Positions 1 to 7,668 are shown, counted from the first letter of the stretch. The stretch: 8,812 nt of DNA from an uncultured Blautia sp. (GCA_946629475.1 CAMOXX010000111.1:1-8812); one strand, 5' to 3'. The notes: generated by a model not told the origin, from the letters alone. Translations and numbers: made by a program.

Positions 1-2787
1 GAGCTCGCCGCCCTGGAACGCATCGTCAAACCAGTCGCCCAGAACCTCTCCCTCAAAGGTCTTTGTCTCGGCCTCGCCGGTCGGAAGGTTGGTTCCAAAG
101 TTGTCGGCCGTCACGGTAAGCGTAAAGTCTCCCAGTTCTACGGTTTCTGCCGCTTCCGGAAGGACGATGGACTCCGGCTGGCCTTCTTCTGCAGATGCGT
201 ATCCATAGCCCTCTGTCTCAGCCAGAAGGATGACCATGGCATCTGCCTTCAGGTTCAGTGTGATCTTTCCGTCTGTGATATCCGCATTGTAGATTTTTCC
301 GGTATTCTGATCCAGCAGATATCCGTTTACAAGCCCTTCTGCGAGCTCCACATCTACGGTAACCGGCTCTTCCGCGTTCATGTTGCGGATAAATGCCACT
401 TCTCCGCCGCTCTCCAGAGTTCTGCGGTTCATTCTGACATTATTGTTGGATGCATAGGTGATCTCCGGAGCAACAGTCTCCTGAAGAGCAGCTGCCAGAT
501 CCTCCGGAGAACCCGCGTTCTTCGCTCCGAGCTCCACCGCTTCCTGCGCGTAAGCAGCAACCTGGGCATCAGCATCTGCATAAGCTCCGTCCAGATAGCT
601 CGGCTGACGGTTCGGCAGATCGCCGCAGAAGATGATGGCTGCGCCTGCCTCAGCAAGTTCTTTCAGTTTTTCCGCGGTAGCAACCGGAAGAGTTGCCACA
701 TCGACGACCAGTGCGTCATAGGTCATTCCGGAGCAGCCGACGACCAGCTTGCCGTCTTCTGCAGAAAGCTCATTCTGGATCGCGTCGTCGTTGATGGCGT
801 CATACAGATATCCTTCGTTATTGAAGGTTCCGATGGTCTCGCCTTCGGTAAGAGCCCCGAACAGCGGCATATAATAAGCCACATCTCCGCTCTGATGTCC
901 GGACTGCAGGATATAGTTGTTTCGCGCGTTGTACAGGTTCAGTGTCTTGTAATATCCGGACAGGGAATCGGTCTCGTTGGTCTCGATACCGATGGTCGGC
1001 CATGCTCTCCAGCCTTCCTCGCCCCATACGCCGGCTTCCTTCTGCTCATCGGTGCCGTAATAGGTCGCGTTCAGTCCGTGGTAGAAGAAATTGGACACGC
1101 CTGCGGTTGCCATCAGGTCATAGCCTTCCTTGATAAAGGTCGGTGTCAGGGTATAGGGTGTGCTTCCCAGAGTGTAAACCTCAGAGGTAATCAGGTCTTT
1201 TCCATATACATGCGCACCGGAGGTGACACGTTTAAGGCCAAGCTCCTCCAGACCTTCTGTCTCGGGAATATCCACATATTTGGAAGAAGCGAGCGTATCG
1301 ATCGGCGGGTTGTAGGCCTGCTGCCTGTACACCAGCCCGTAATTTGCCAGTGTATCGCTGAACGCCTTCATGCCGTTCTGGAACGCCTGGTTGACCAGCT
1401 GCTGATAGTCGTAGGTGATCCGGGCGATCTCATCTTCCGTCAGGTCATAGGTCAGAGGATTGTTGGATGTTGTCTGATACTGGATCGCCGGGTTCTCCGG
1501 ATTCATGGTCAGGCCAAGGTTGAAGTTGGCTGATCCGATATCATACATGATCGGCAGATATTTTGTGAAGTCGTAGCCGAGAATATTCTCTTCGGATCCT
1601 GCCTCCTCAAAAATCTTATCATTGTAGTAATTGTCATTGTGGAATTCGTAGCTGTCGTTGAATGCCGCGCGCACCGTCGCATCGAACTCCTCTGTGATCG
1701 TGTGCAGATCGGACGGATACTCCTCATTTCCTTCGATCCAGTCATGCACATATTTTGCGACCGCATCTGCATCCAGATGATCCACAACAAAGTCTCTCTT
1801 GTCCGGGTTGTAGTGAAGCTCGGTCAGGCCGATGGAGTTGGAGTCTTCGTTGTAAAGGCCGATCACTTCATAATCGCCTGCTTCAGAAGGCGTGAAGGTC
1901 ACATTTCCGTCCTGCAGATCGTCGACCGAAATCACGACCGTATTGGCCGGATCCAGAACATACTGATTGACGTAGGATTTGGTGATCTCCTGGGTCTCCG
2001 GGTCATAGAAATTCAGCGGGGTGGGCGGAGCTTCCTCATCGGTCTCCTCTGCCGGAGCTTCTCCGAACATTCCGCCGTCGTTTGAGATGATTGCCGGTCC
2101 TTCAGTGCTTACGATCTTCGAAATGATCACGGCTTCGAGCTTTGCATTGGTGCCGGTCCAGGTGCCTTCCAGTCCGTCCGGGGCCGCATAGGCATAGACA
2201 AAAGGAAGCAGCTGGGTCAGATACAGAGAGCTGACCTCCACCTCGGGCACGGCCTCGGTGATCTCAGTTCCGACCTGGTCGTCCGACACCGTGATGGTTG
2301 TTCGCCCCAGTCCCATGTTCCCCATGGTGTCCTCCTGCTGCACAGAGTCATCGCTCGCACAGTAGCCGGAGCCGATATTCAGGTCCACAGTGATCCCGGC
2401 TTCCTCCGCCGCTGCCACCACAGCCTTCAGCTTTTCATAGTACTCGGGATTATCATAGTTTAAGATATTCTCCAGATCCTCCTGGGTCGCGGCTTCCATG
2501 ACAAAGCCGTTGTTAAAAGGATTGATTTCAACAGCGCCAAAGTTGTTCTCCGCCAGATACTGAATCTGGGCAATCAGATCCTCGGTCTTCGCCGCGCCGC
2601 CCGGCCACCACCAGCGGACGCCCGGCCTGTACTGGATCGAGGGGTACGCGAATTCTTCCGCGCTTATGGAAGATTCGGTCAATGCAGCCTCCTCTGCCGA
2701 TACGCATACTGCCGATAAAGAGCCGGCTGCCATGGCTGCAGTCATCAGGATCGCGGTTCCTTTTTGAAGCTTTTTCCCTTTCATCAT
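1..2787 (-). CDS. GH106-like secreted glycoside hydrolase (alpha-L-rhamnosidase type), C-terminus outside the window
   Basis: 929 codons are visible and the frame is still open at the left edge. The N-terminus is a Sec signal peptide: KGKK, a hydrophobic stretch to about residue 27, and a likely cut after VSA (residue 31). The Cys at 28 is preceded by Val, so it is not a lipobox. The mature protein has landmarks typical of GH106: RPGVRWWWPGG at 54-64, NDSYE ending at Glu381 followed by a GYDFTKYLPIM block, VDIPETE at 505-511, and SGAHVYG running into TSE with Glu536. Glu381, Glu509, Glu511 and Glu536 are the acidic candidates for catalysis; which ones act cannot be fixed without an alignment. 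From about residue 800 the sequence turns beta-rich. Family members usually remove terminal L-rhamnose from plant glycans, but the substrate here is inferred. An acidic, Pro-rich insert lies at about 242-257. The gene follows the binding-protein gene on the same strand. Met2 (2784) is an equally good start. Confidence 0.85.
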   Translation of the reverse strand, partial: MMKGKKLQKGTAILMTAAMAAGSLSAVCVSAEEAALTESSISAEEFAYPSIQYRPGVRWWWPGGAAKTEDLIAQIQYLAENNFGAVEINPFNNGFVMEAATQEDLENILNYDNPEYYEKLKAVVAAAEEAGITVDLNIGSGYCASDDSVQQEDTMGNMGLGRTTITVSDDQVGTEITEAVPEVEVSSLYLTQLLPFVYAYAAPDGLEGTWTGTNAKLEAVIISKIVSTEGPAIISNDGGMFGEAPAEETDEEAPPTPLNFYDPETQEITKSYVNQYVLDPANTVVISVDDLQDGNVTFTPSEAGDYEVIGLYNEDSNSIGLTELHYNPDKRDFVVDHLDADAVAKYVHDWIEGNEEYPSDLHTITEEFDATVRAAFNDSYEFHNDNYYNDKIFEEAGSEENILGYDFTKYLPIMYDIGSANFNLGLTMNPENPAIQYQTTSNNPLTYDLTEDEIARITYDYQQLVNQAFQNGMKAFSDTLANYGLVYRQQAYNPPIDTLASSKYVDIPETEGLEELGLKRVTSGAHVYGKDLITSEVYTLGSTPYTLTPTFIKEGYDLMATAGVSNFFYHGLNATYYGTDEQKEAGVWGEEGWRAWPTIGIETNETDSLSGYYKTLNLYNARNNYILQSGHQSGDVAYYMPLFGALTEGETIGTFNNEGYLYDAINDDAIQNELSAEDGKLVVGCSGMTYDALVVDVATLPVATAEKLKELAEAGAAIIFCGDLPNRQPSYLDGAYADADAQVAAYAQEAVELGAKNAGSPEDLAAALQETVAPEITYASNNNVRMNRRTLESGGEVAFIRNMNAEEPVTVDVELAEGLVNGYLLDQNTGKIYNADITDGKITLNLKADAMVILLAETEGYGYASAEEGQPESIVLPEAAETVELGDFTLTVTADNFGTNLPTGEAETKTFEGEVLGDWFDDAFQGGEL

Positions 2788-2790
2788 GTT

Positions 2791-2797
2791 CCTCCTT
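2791..2797 (-). promoter_or_regulatory. Ribosome binding site of the GH106-like gene
   Basis: On the minus strand this reads AAGGAGG, a near-perfect Shine-Dalgarno sequence. It stands 3 nt before the first ATG (2787) and 6 nt before the second (2784). The usual spacing of about 5-9 nt favours the second Met as the real initiator; the proteins differ by one residue. Confidence 0.8.
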
Positions 2798-2826
2798 GTT
2801 GTGTGGAAAATGAATCCTACGATTTC

Positions 2827-2834
2827 AAAATATC
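2827..2834. repeat. Target-site duplication, left copy, element A
   Basis: AAAATATC, identical to 2878-2885 and directly abutting the outer base of the left terminal repeat. The base before it (C2826) also equals the last base of the element (C2877), so the duplication boundary could be read as 8 or 9 bp. Confidence 0.8.
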
Positions 2835-2877
2835 GTAACTGTTCAGAACCCATTCATTCGGAATGCTGTACAGTTAC
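2835..2877. mobile_element. 43-bp IS66-like non-autonomous micro-element (element A)
   Basis: The ends are GTAACTGTTCAG (2835-2846) and CTGTACAGTTAC (2866-2877). They form a 12-bp terminal inverted repeat with one mismatch at the ninth base. The 19-nt interior contains a second small inverted repeat, CATTC/GAATG (2851-2855 and 2861-2865), so the whole element can fold as one hairpin with a 4-nt bulge. It is bounded exactly by the 8-bp direct repeat AAAATATC. The GTAA...TTAC ends and 8-bp duplication match the rules of the IS66 family. It cannot encode protein, so it would need a transposase supplied elsewhere. It lies in the leader between the binding-protein gene and the GH106-like gene. Family assignment is inference; the repeat structure is seen directly. 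Confidence 0.8.
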
Positions 2878-2885
2878 AAAATATC
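2878..2885. repeat. Target-site duplication, right copy, element A
   Basis: AAAATATC, a perfect direct repeat of 2827-2834. The bases beyond it differ from the element, as expected for an insertion. It overlaps the proposed -10 box of the GH106-like gene. Confidence 0.8.
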
Positions 2886-2909
2886 ACACAATCCGGGAAC
2901 TATTGTTAA
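2881..2909 (-). promoter_or_regulatory. Possible promoter for the GH106-like gene
   Basis: On the minus strand TTAACA (2909-2904, 5 of 6 to the -35 consensus) is followed after 17 bp by TGATAT (2886-2881, only 3 of 6 to the -10 consensus). Transcription would start near 2874-2877, the outer end of element A, so the mRNA would begin with the element's hairpin. The weak -10 makes this tentative. Read-through from the upstream binding-protein gene is the alternative, since no strong terminator is visible between them. Confidence 0.3.
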
Positions 2910-2942
2910 AAAAATGATGTACAAATGTTAGGTGCACAAAAG

Positions 2943-4148
2943 TCACTTTACCAGCTCCGCCTGCATGGCTTCTGTTATTTCCGTGATGTCTCCCTTCATC
3001 CCGCCGGCCAGGTATTCCCGGATTTTGTTCTCCATCACAACCTCTACTTCGTTCTTCCATCCCTGATTGCAGAAAGCGTAAACCGGACAGTCCCAGTATT
3101 TTTCTTCCGCAAATGCATGCCTGCCCAGATCCTGAAAGGTCAGATTGTCGTAAAATTCCCGCATCTTTTCTGTCAGAACTTCTTTATGCGGTGAGCCGGA
3201 ATACACGCCAAAACCTCCGATCAGAGACTCGCTGACGCATACAGGATCATCCCGCCGGTTTGCCGGAAGGGGAATAAAGCCAAAGTCCTCTTCTGCCTCA
3301 GGCAGCAGCATCGAAGAATAACTCAGCGAAGTCGTGATGATCATCGCCGCCCCGCCGGACGCAAACATTTCCTGTGCCTCGGTATTCTTCAGCCTCAGAT
3401 AATCGTCCCCCATATAACCATCCCGGAAAAGAGAAAGGTATAACGCAAGAATTTCATCCCAGGTTCCGGGATCCGTAAACCGCGCTTTGCCTTCCCGCAG
3501 CTCCTGATCATACTCCGGGCTTTCCGGATAGAGGCGGTTTGCGGCTATCTGGTAAACTCCATACTGAAACACCGTAGCATCCTTACCGCCTGTAACAAGC
3601 GGCCGGATCCCTTCTGCCTGAAACCTCTCGCAGCAGGCTGTAAAATCCTCCCAGCATGCCGGTACCTCAAGCTGAAACTGTTCGAAGAGCTTTTTATTAT
3701 ACGCCAGTCCCAGCATCATCCGGACAGAAGATTTTCCATACACCTTTCCGTCCGAGATCAGCAGATGTTCCGGATTGTCCTCCGGATACCCTTCCGGGAC
3801 ATCGTACAGCGGCTCCAGATATCCGGCCTGCCCCAGCTCCTCCACCCCGTTCGGACCCGCGTAGCCCAGCTGAATATCCAGAATATCCGCGGCACTGCCC
3901 GTCGCCAGCTGGGTCTTTAAAATGGTATAATACTGCTCCTCCGGGTAAGTCTTTACTTCCAGGTCAAGCTCCGGTTTTTCTTCTTTCCAGTAATCCGTTA
4001 ACGCGGAAGCGGAATAACTGGGGCACATGATCGTTACCGAGCCTGCGGGTTCCGCTTCTTCGCTCTTTTCCTTACTGCCTTCCCCGCATCCGGAAATCAA
4101 TGCTGTCACCGCAATTGCCATTGCCAGCAGTTTTATTGTTGTTTTCAT
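2943..4148 (-). CDS. Extracellular sugar-binding lipoprotein (ABC transporter solute-binding protein, family 1 type)
   Basis: 401 residues, the usual size for family 1 (MalE/UgpB-like) binding proteins. The N-terminus MKTTIKLLAMAIAVTALISGC is a lipoprotein signal with lipobox ISGC, so Cys21 would be lipidated and the protein held on the outer face of the membrane. A short charged linker (to about residue 36) precedes SVTIMCPSYS, the usual first strand. Other family-typical stretches are LATGSAADILDIQ, YGKSSVRMMLGLAYNKKLFE, the FASGGAAMIITTS segment and the FGFIPLPA segment. The start at 4148 was chosen over the in-frame ATG at 4175 because a GGAGG stands just before it and the signal peptide begins there. 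No permease or ATPase gene is adjacent. The gene is divergent from the sensor kinase and upstream of the glycosidase, which points to a sugar ligand; its identity is not readable from sequence. Confidence 0.88.
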   Translation of the reverse strand: MKTTIKLLAMAIAVTALISGCGEGSKEKSEEAEPAGSVTIMCPSYSASALTDYWKEEKPELDLEVKTYPEEQYYTILKTQLATGSAADILDIQLGYAGPNGVEELGQAGYLEPLYDVPEGYPEDNPEHLLISDGKVYGKSSVRMMLGLAYNKKLFEQFQLEVPACWEDFTACCERFQAEGIRPLVTGGKDATVFQYGVYQIAANRLYPESPEYDQELREGKARFTDPGTWDEILALYLSLFRDGYMGDDYLRLKNTEAQEMFASGGAAMIITTSLSYSSMLLPEAEEDFGFIPLPANRRDDPVCVSESLIGGFGVYSGSPHKEVLTEKMREFYDNLTFQDLGRHAFAEEKYWDCPVYAFCNQGWKNEVEVVMENKIREYLAGGMKGDITEITEAMQAELVK

Positions 4149-4152
4149 AAAA

Positions 4153-4157
4153 CCTCC
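4153..4157 (-). promoter_or_regulatory. Ribosome binding site deciding the start of the binding-protein gene
   Basis: GGAGG on the minus strand, 4 nt before ATG 4148. The upstream in-frame ATG at 4175 has no such site and lies only about 11 nt from the predicted transcription start. Confidence 0.7.
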
Positions 4158-4168
4158 GCTGTTGCAAG

Positions 4169-4197
4169 TGTACATTTTTCTGTTTTCATTTTATAAT
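4169..4197 (+). promoter_or_regulatory. Predicted promoter of the kinase/regulator operon
   Basis: TGTACA (4169-4174, 4 of 6 to the -35 consensus), a 17-bp spacer, then a perfect TATAAT (4192-4197). Transcription would begin near 4204 and the leader before ATG 4234 would be about 30 nt. The -10 overlaps the opposing promoter's -10 by five bases. Confidence 0.6.
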
Positions 4198-4221
4198 AGA
4201 AGCATTCCAAAAGCAAACCAA
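4193..4221 (-). promoter_or_regulatory. Predicted promoter of the binding-protein gene
   Basis: Minus-strand TATTAT (4198-4193) matches 5 of 6 of the -10 consensus. TTGGTT (4221-4216) stands 17 bp upstream and is only 3 of 6 to the -35 consensus. A poor -35 is what one expects of a promoter needing an activator such as the neighbouring AraC-type regulator. The predicted leader is about 38 nt. Confidence 0.5.
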
Positions 4222-4233
4222 AGAGGGTGGATC

Positions 4234-5952
4234 ATGAATCTGAGAAGAAAATTTCTTTTGATATTTCTGGCTGTCTCTGCGCTTCCCGTACTGATCGTTT
4301 CGCTGTACACCTACAGCAGGTACCGCCGCCTTGCCGACATCCAGACGCAGCAGGTTTCCGAGAACATACTTGCCATTTCAGCAGCGCACGCCGAGAATTC
4401 CCTGGAAACTCTGTCCCATATCACCGAAACCATCTACCTGCCCGGGATCGATCACCGTTCCATCCTGGACGACCTGAAATCTTACGCAGATGTCTCTTCG
4501 GTCTCCGATGAAAAGATTTATTACAGTAATGAAAAAATAAAAGCCGCTCTTCAGAACTATGTATACAGCAATTCCTATATTAACGGAATATTCCTGTTCC
4601 TTCCAAACGGGCTTGTGCTTGGAGAAGGCTACGGGAATGACGGAAGCGTCCGGCATGGCTACAATGCTCCCGGGGATATATGGTACCAGACAACCGCATC
4701 CCTGAACGGAAAAACCTGGATCTACGGCCCGTGCAGCAAGGAAATGTTTATCGATGACCTGACTCCTTCCCTCTCTTTCTGCACTGCCATTTATGGCACC
4801 TATGATCATGATCTGGCAGCGGTGCTCCTGATCGACTGCGATCCCGCCTTCTTTGATCTGGCGCAGGTCAACCCGCTCCCCTCCATCGCAGAGCTGACCG
4901 TTCTGAATGAAGATACCGTATTGTACACAACTCCCTCTGTGATCCCGGAGCATTCCGATGTGCTCGAATATGAGCAGCCTCTTTCGGTCGAGCCCCTTAA
5001 ACTGCATGTCAGCATTTCACGAAAAATGCTTCACAAAGAGTTCGGCATTACTCTGATCGCATTGACCGCCGTCATGACCACCAGCCTGCTGGTCGTCATC
5101 CTGATTTCATGGATATTGTCCCGCAATCTGACCCGCCCTGTCGTGACCTTAAGCGAAATGATGCAGCAGCCGGAGGAGTTTCCGGATGTATCAGCTCTGC
5201 CTTATTTTAACAGCCGCAACGAAATCGGCACCTTATATACCTCCTACCAGAAAATGCTGGACGATAAAAACCTGTATGTCAAAAATGAATTTGAAAACAA
5301 ACTGATCCTGCTGGATTCCCAGATGAAATCACTGGAATCACAGATCAACGCCCATTTTCTGTACAACACACTGGAATCCATCAACTCCATTGCCACTGTA
5401 GAAAAAGTACCGGATATCTCTGTCATGTCCCAGGCTCTGGGCCGGATGTTCCGCTACAGCATAAAAACAGAGAGCGAGCTGGTTCCGCTCTCCCAGGAGC
5501 TGACGCATGTGCAGGACTATTCCACCATTCAGGAAATCCGGTTTGATCACCGGTATACCCTGGAAATGGATATCCCGGATCCTCTGAGAGCGGTCCGTGT
5601 TCTCAAACTGATCCTGCAGCCCCTTGTCGAAAACGCCCTCTACCATGGGCTGAAGTACTGCCGCACCGGAGACAGAATCCTTGTCCGCGCACGGCAGGAA
5701 GGTTCTTCCCTTATTCTCTCAGTGGAAGACAATGGTACCGGGCTTTCCCCGGACGATCTCGCCCGGCTGAATGCAGGCCTTCAGAAAAAGCCGGAATTCA
5801 CAGCACTCGGACAGCGGAAGGAGTCCGGCATCGGTGTCCTGAACATCCACTCCCGGATCCGCCTTTATTACGGGGAACCCTATGGTCTCCGATTGGATGA
5901 CCAACCGGAAAAAGGCGCCCGCTTCACCATCATAATACCTGTACTGGAGTAA
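4234..5952 (+). CDS. YesM-type sensor histidine kinase
   Basis: 572 residues, membrane bound. TM1 spans about 7-27 and an extracellular sensing region about 28-270, probably a Cache-like fold by family analogy. TM2 spans about 272-295, followed by a HAMP-like linker (SRNLTRPVVTLSEMM). The cytoplasmic part has the His_kinase phospho-acceptor box QINAHFLYNTLESIN with His374, then an HATPase domain: N-box LVENALYHGLK (Asn467), G1 box DNGTG (499-503), G2 box SGIGVLNI (531-538) and a C-terminal GARFTIIIPV. The acceptor box usually reads QINPHFLYN; here Pro is Ala. The start was chosen because the signal-anchor begins at ATG 4234 with a GAGGG just upstream. The open frame back to 4027 overlaps the binding-protein gene and is rejected. 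The gene lies 60 nt before its response regulator, and the pair is surely co-transcribed. The family commonly senses sugars or binding-protein complexes. Confidence 0.92.
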   Translation: MNLRRKFLLIFLAVSALPVLIVSLYTYSRYRRLADIQTQQVSENILAISAAHAENSLETLSHITETIYLPGIDHRSILDDLKSYADVSSVSDEKIYYSNEKIKAALQNYVYSNSYINGIFLFLPNGLVLGEGYGNDGSVRHGYNAPGDIWYQTTASLNGKTWIYGPCSKEMFIDDLTPSLSFCTAIYGTYDHDLAAVLLIDCDPAFFDLAQVNPLPSIAELTVLNEDTVLYTTPSVIPEHSDVLEYEQPLSVEPLKLHVSISRKMLHKEFGITLIALTAVMTTSLLVVILISWILSRNLTRPVVTLSEMMQQPEEFPDVSALPYFNSRNEIGTLYTSYQKMLDDKNLYVKNEFENKLILLDSQMKSLESQINAHFLYNTLESINSIATVEKVPDISVMSQALGRMFRYSIKTESELVPLSQELTHVQDYSTIQEIRFDHRYTLEMDIPDPLRAVRVLKLILQPLVENALYHGLKYCRTGDRILVRARQEGSSLILSVEDNGTGLSPDDLARLNAGLQKKPEFTALGQRKESGIGVLNIHSRIRLYYGEPYGLRLDDQPEKGARFTIIIPVLE

Positions 5953-6012
5953 AAGATCCCGCAGCAGATTCATGTATATTCCGCGGAAACAGTAAAGAAA
6001 GGCAAAAAACAT

Positions 6013-7575
6013 ATGCTCAAGTTTATTCTGATTGACGATGAACCGATCACCCGAAAAGGAACTCTCGAAAAGCTCTCACCACTGATGGATCAGCTGCGCT
6101 GTGTCGGTGAGGCCGGCGACGGTAAAGAAGGGCTTGAAATGATCGAAAAAGAGCACCCGGATATCGTCATCACCGACATGAAAATGCCGATTCTGGACGG
6201 TCTGGCTCTGCTGCCTGTGGTTGCGGAAAAATATCCCGGTATTTCTCTGATCGTCATCAGCGGTTATAAAGATTTCGACTATATGAAACAGGCATTTCAC
6301 GCTCGTGCTGTAGAGTATCTCCTGAAACCTTTTTCTTCGGAAGAACTGGTCGAAGTCATGCAGAAGGCGATTCTTCAGCAGCGGAACAAGGACACCTATG
6401 CTCCGAAGGCACCGTCTGTTCCCGAAAATGTCGAAGCCCTGCAGCAGAATTATGATCTGCAGCTGATCCAGAATCAGATCGCCGGGCATGCCAGAGAGGA
6501 TGTTTCTTTTACAAACACACAGATCCGGCAGCTTTTTCAGAACCGGCAGTACATCCTCTGCACTCTGTATTCCCGCCAGAAGCTGGTCTCTGCTGAGATC
6601 TCCCGCTTTCTCCGGGACAACCGGTATACCGAATCGGTGCTGTATGTTCCTCACTTTCATTCCGATTATCTTGGATTTCTGATCATCACGCTTCCTTCCG
6701 GCAGGACAGCCCGTCCCAATGAATACGGTTCCCGAATCCTGAGGGGGATCTCTGCCCTTTTCTGGCAGAATAAACAGCATGTGCTTTTTGGCTGTTCGCG
6801 CCTGCATCAGAGTCTGGCTGAACTGCATCTTGCCAGCCTGGAGTCTGTCTCCGCCCTGAACCAGGCCGTCCCGGATAATGCCGATACCATATTTTATGCC
6901 TCAGACGAAAAAAGACCTCCCCATGTCGTATCATGGGAAAAGTCCGCCGAACTCGTTTTCTGTATCGAAGCCGGAAAGGTACCGGAAACCCGCTTTCTCA
7001 CAGAACAGCTGTTTGACCATTTCCGCGGAATCCCGTCCCTCACTCTTTTGGATCTCAAAACCAGCTGCTACAACATTTCCAGCCAGATCCGGTTTATCCT
7101 TGGCGGCACGATTCCGGAAGTACAGCAGCTTCGTGAGGAAAACAATCTGCAGATGGCCATGAACCAGATATTCAGCCTGGAAGAGCTTCATGATTATTAC
7201 CTTGGCTCCTGGTCCAACCTTGCCTCAAATCTAAGCACCAGGGATATCTATGGAGATACAGATCTCATACATAATGTAAAAACATACATTGAACATTACT
7301 ATCAGAAGCAGATCAGTGTGGAGCTGGCGGCCTCACTCTTTCATGTCAACCGCAGCTATCTGAGCCATACCTTCAAAAAAAAGACCGGCCAGACCTTCAT
7401 CGATTATCTGAATCAGGTCCGGGTCGGTCATGCAAAAGATCTTCTGAAAAATTCAGAGAAGAAAATGTATCAGGTTGCCCTGCTCTCCGGTTATAACAAT
7501 GTGCGGTATTTTTACCGCGTCTTTAAAAAGATCGAAGGAATCACTCCGGAGCAGTATAAGCAGCAGTCCACCTGA
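6013..7575 (+). CDS. YesN-type response regulator with AraC-family DNA-binding domain
   Basis: 520 residues, cytoplasmic. The N-terminal receiver domain (about 1-120) has all key residues: Asp8/Asp9, phospho-acceptor Asp55 in ITDMKMP, Ser83 in VISGYKDF, and Lys105 in YLLKPF. Residues about 125-410 form the long, poorly conserved middle region usual in YesN proteins, with no recognisable catalytic motif. The C-terminus (about 417-520) is an AraC double helix-turn-helix: SVELAASLFHVNRSYLSHTFKKKTG, then VALLSGYNNVRYFYRVFKK and ITPEQYK. It should bind DNA when phosphorylated by the upstream kinase. The divergent binding-protein promoter, which has a poor -35, is the obvious nearby target (inferred). 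The start codon has only a modest AAAGG 10 nt upstream. No clear factor-independent terminator was seen in the 93 nt before the convergent gene. Confidence 0.93.
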   Translation: MLKFILIDDEPITRKGTLEKLSPLMDQLRCVGEAGDGKEGLEMIEKEHPDIVITDMKMPILDGLALLPVVAEKYPGISLIVISGYKDFDYMKQAFHARAVEYLLKPFSSEELVEVMQKAILQQRNKDTYAPKAPSVPENVEALQQNYDLQLIQNQIAGHAREDVSFTNTQIRQLFQNRQYILCTLYSRQKLVSAEISRFLRDNRYTESVLYVPHFHSDYLGFLIITLPSGRTARPNEYGSRILRGISALFWQNKQHVLFGCSRLHQSLAELHLASLESVSALNQAVPDNADTIFYASDEKRPPHVVSWEKSAELVFCIEAGKVPETRFLTEQLFDHFRGIPSLTLLDLKTSCYNISSQIRFILGGTIPEVQQLREENNLQMAMNQIFSLEELHDYYLGSWSNLASNLSTRDIYGDTDLIHNVKTYIEHYYQKQISVELAASLFHVNRSYLSHTFKKKTGQTFIDYLNQVRVGHAKDLLKNSEKKMYQVALLSGYNNVRYFYRVFKKIEGITPEQYKQQST

Positions 7576-7668
7576 TTTATGCCATGAATGTTCCGCTTAT
7601 TGTGCCAAAGGATTTTGCTCCGTGCTTGCAGATTCCGGTAATTTTGTAACTGTAGATTTTTCCTTTTT

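Noticed and set aside
895..1533. Long plus-strand open frame (212 codons) antisense to the glycosidase, and similar antisense frames elsewhere.
   Set aside because: The opposite strand encodes a coherent GH106-like protein with signal peptide and motifs. The antisense frame lacks a ribosome binding site and protein-like features.
2905..2943. Possible terminator after the binding-protein gene (a TGTACA palindrome followed by a seven-T run on the minus strand).
   Set aside because: The stem is very short and AT-rich, with no stable GC hairpin, so termination here is not supported.
4027..4233. In-frame upstream extension of the kinase ORF by 69 codons.
   Set aside because: It runs across the divergent promoter and into the binding-protein gene on the other strand. 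The signal-anchor and ribosome binding site place the start at 4234.
5979..5988. Perfect 10-bp palindrome TTCCGCGGAA between the kinase and regulator genes.
   Set aside because: Short, with no loop and no following T-run, so not a terminator. It may be a chance site; no operator role can be shown.
7584..7649. Plus-strand ORF of 21 codons after the response regulator.
   Set aside because: No ribosome binding site, no recognisable peptide, and it lies in a convergent intergenic gap; likely chance.
7646..7653. GTAACTGT, identical to the first eight bases of the micro-element ends, between the regulator and thpR genes.
   Set aside because: No inverted partner or 8-bp flanking duplication was found nearby, and an isolated 8-mer is not improbable in a window this size. 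It could be a decayed end but is not supported.
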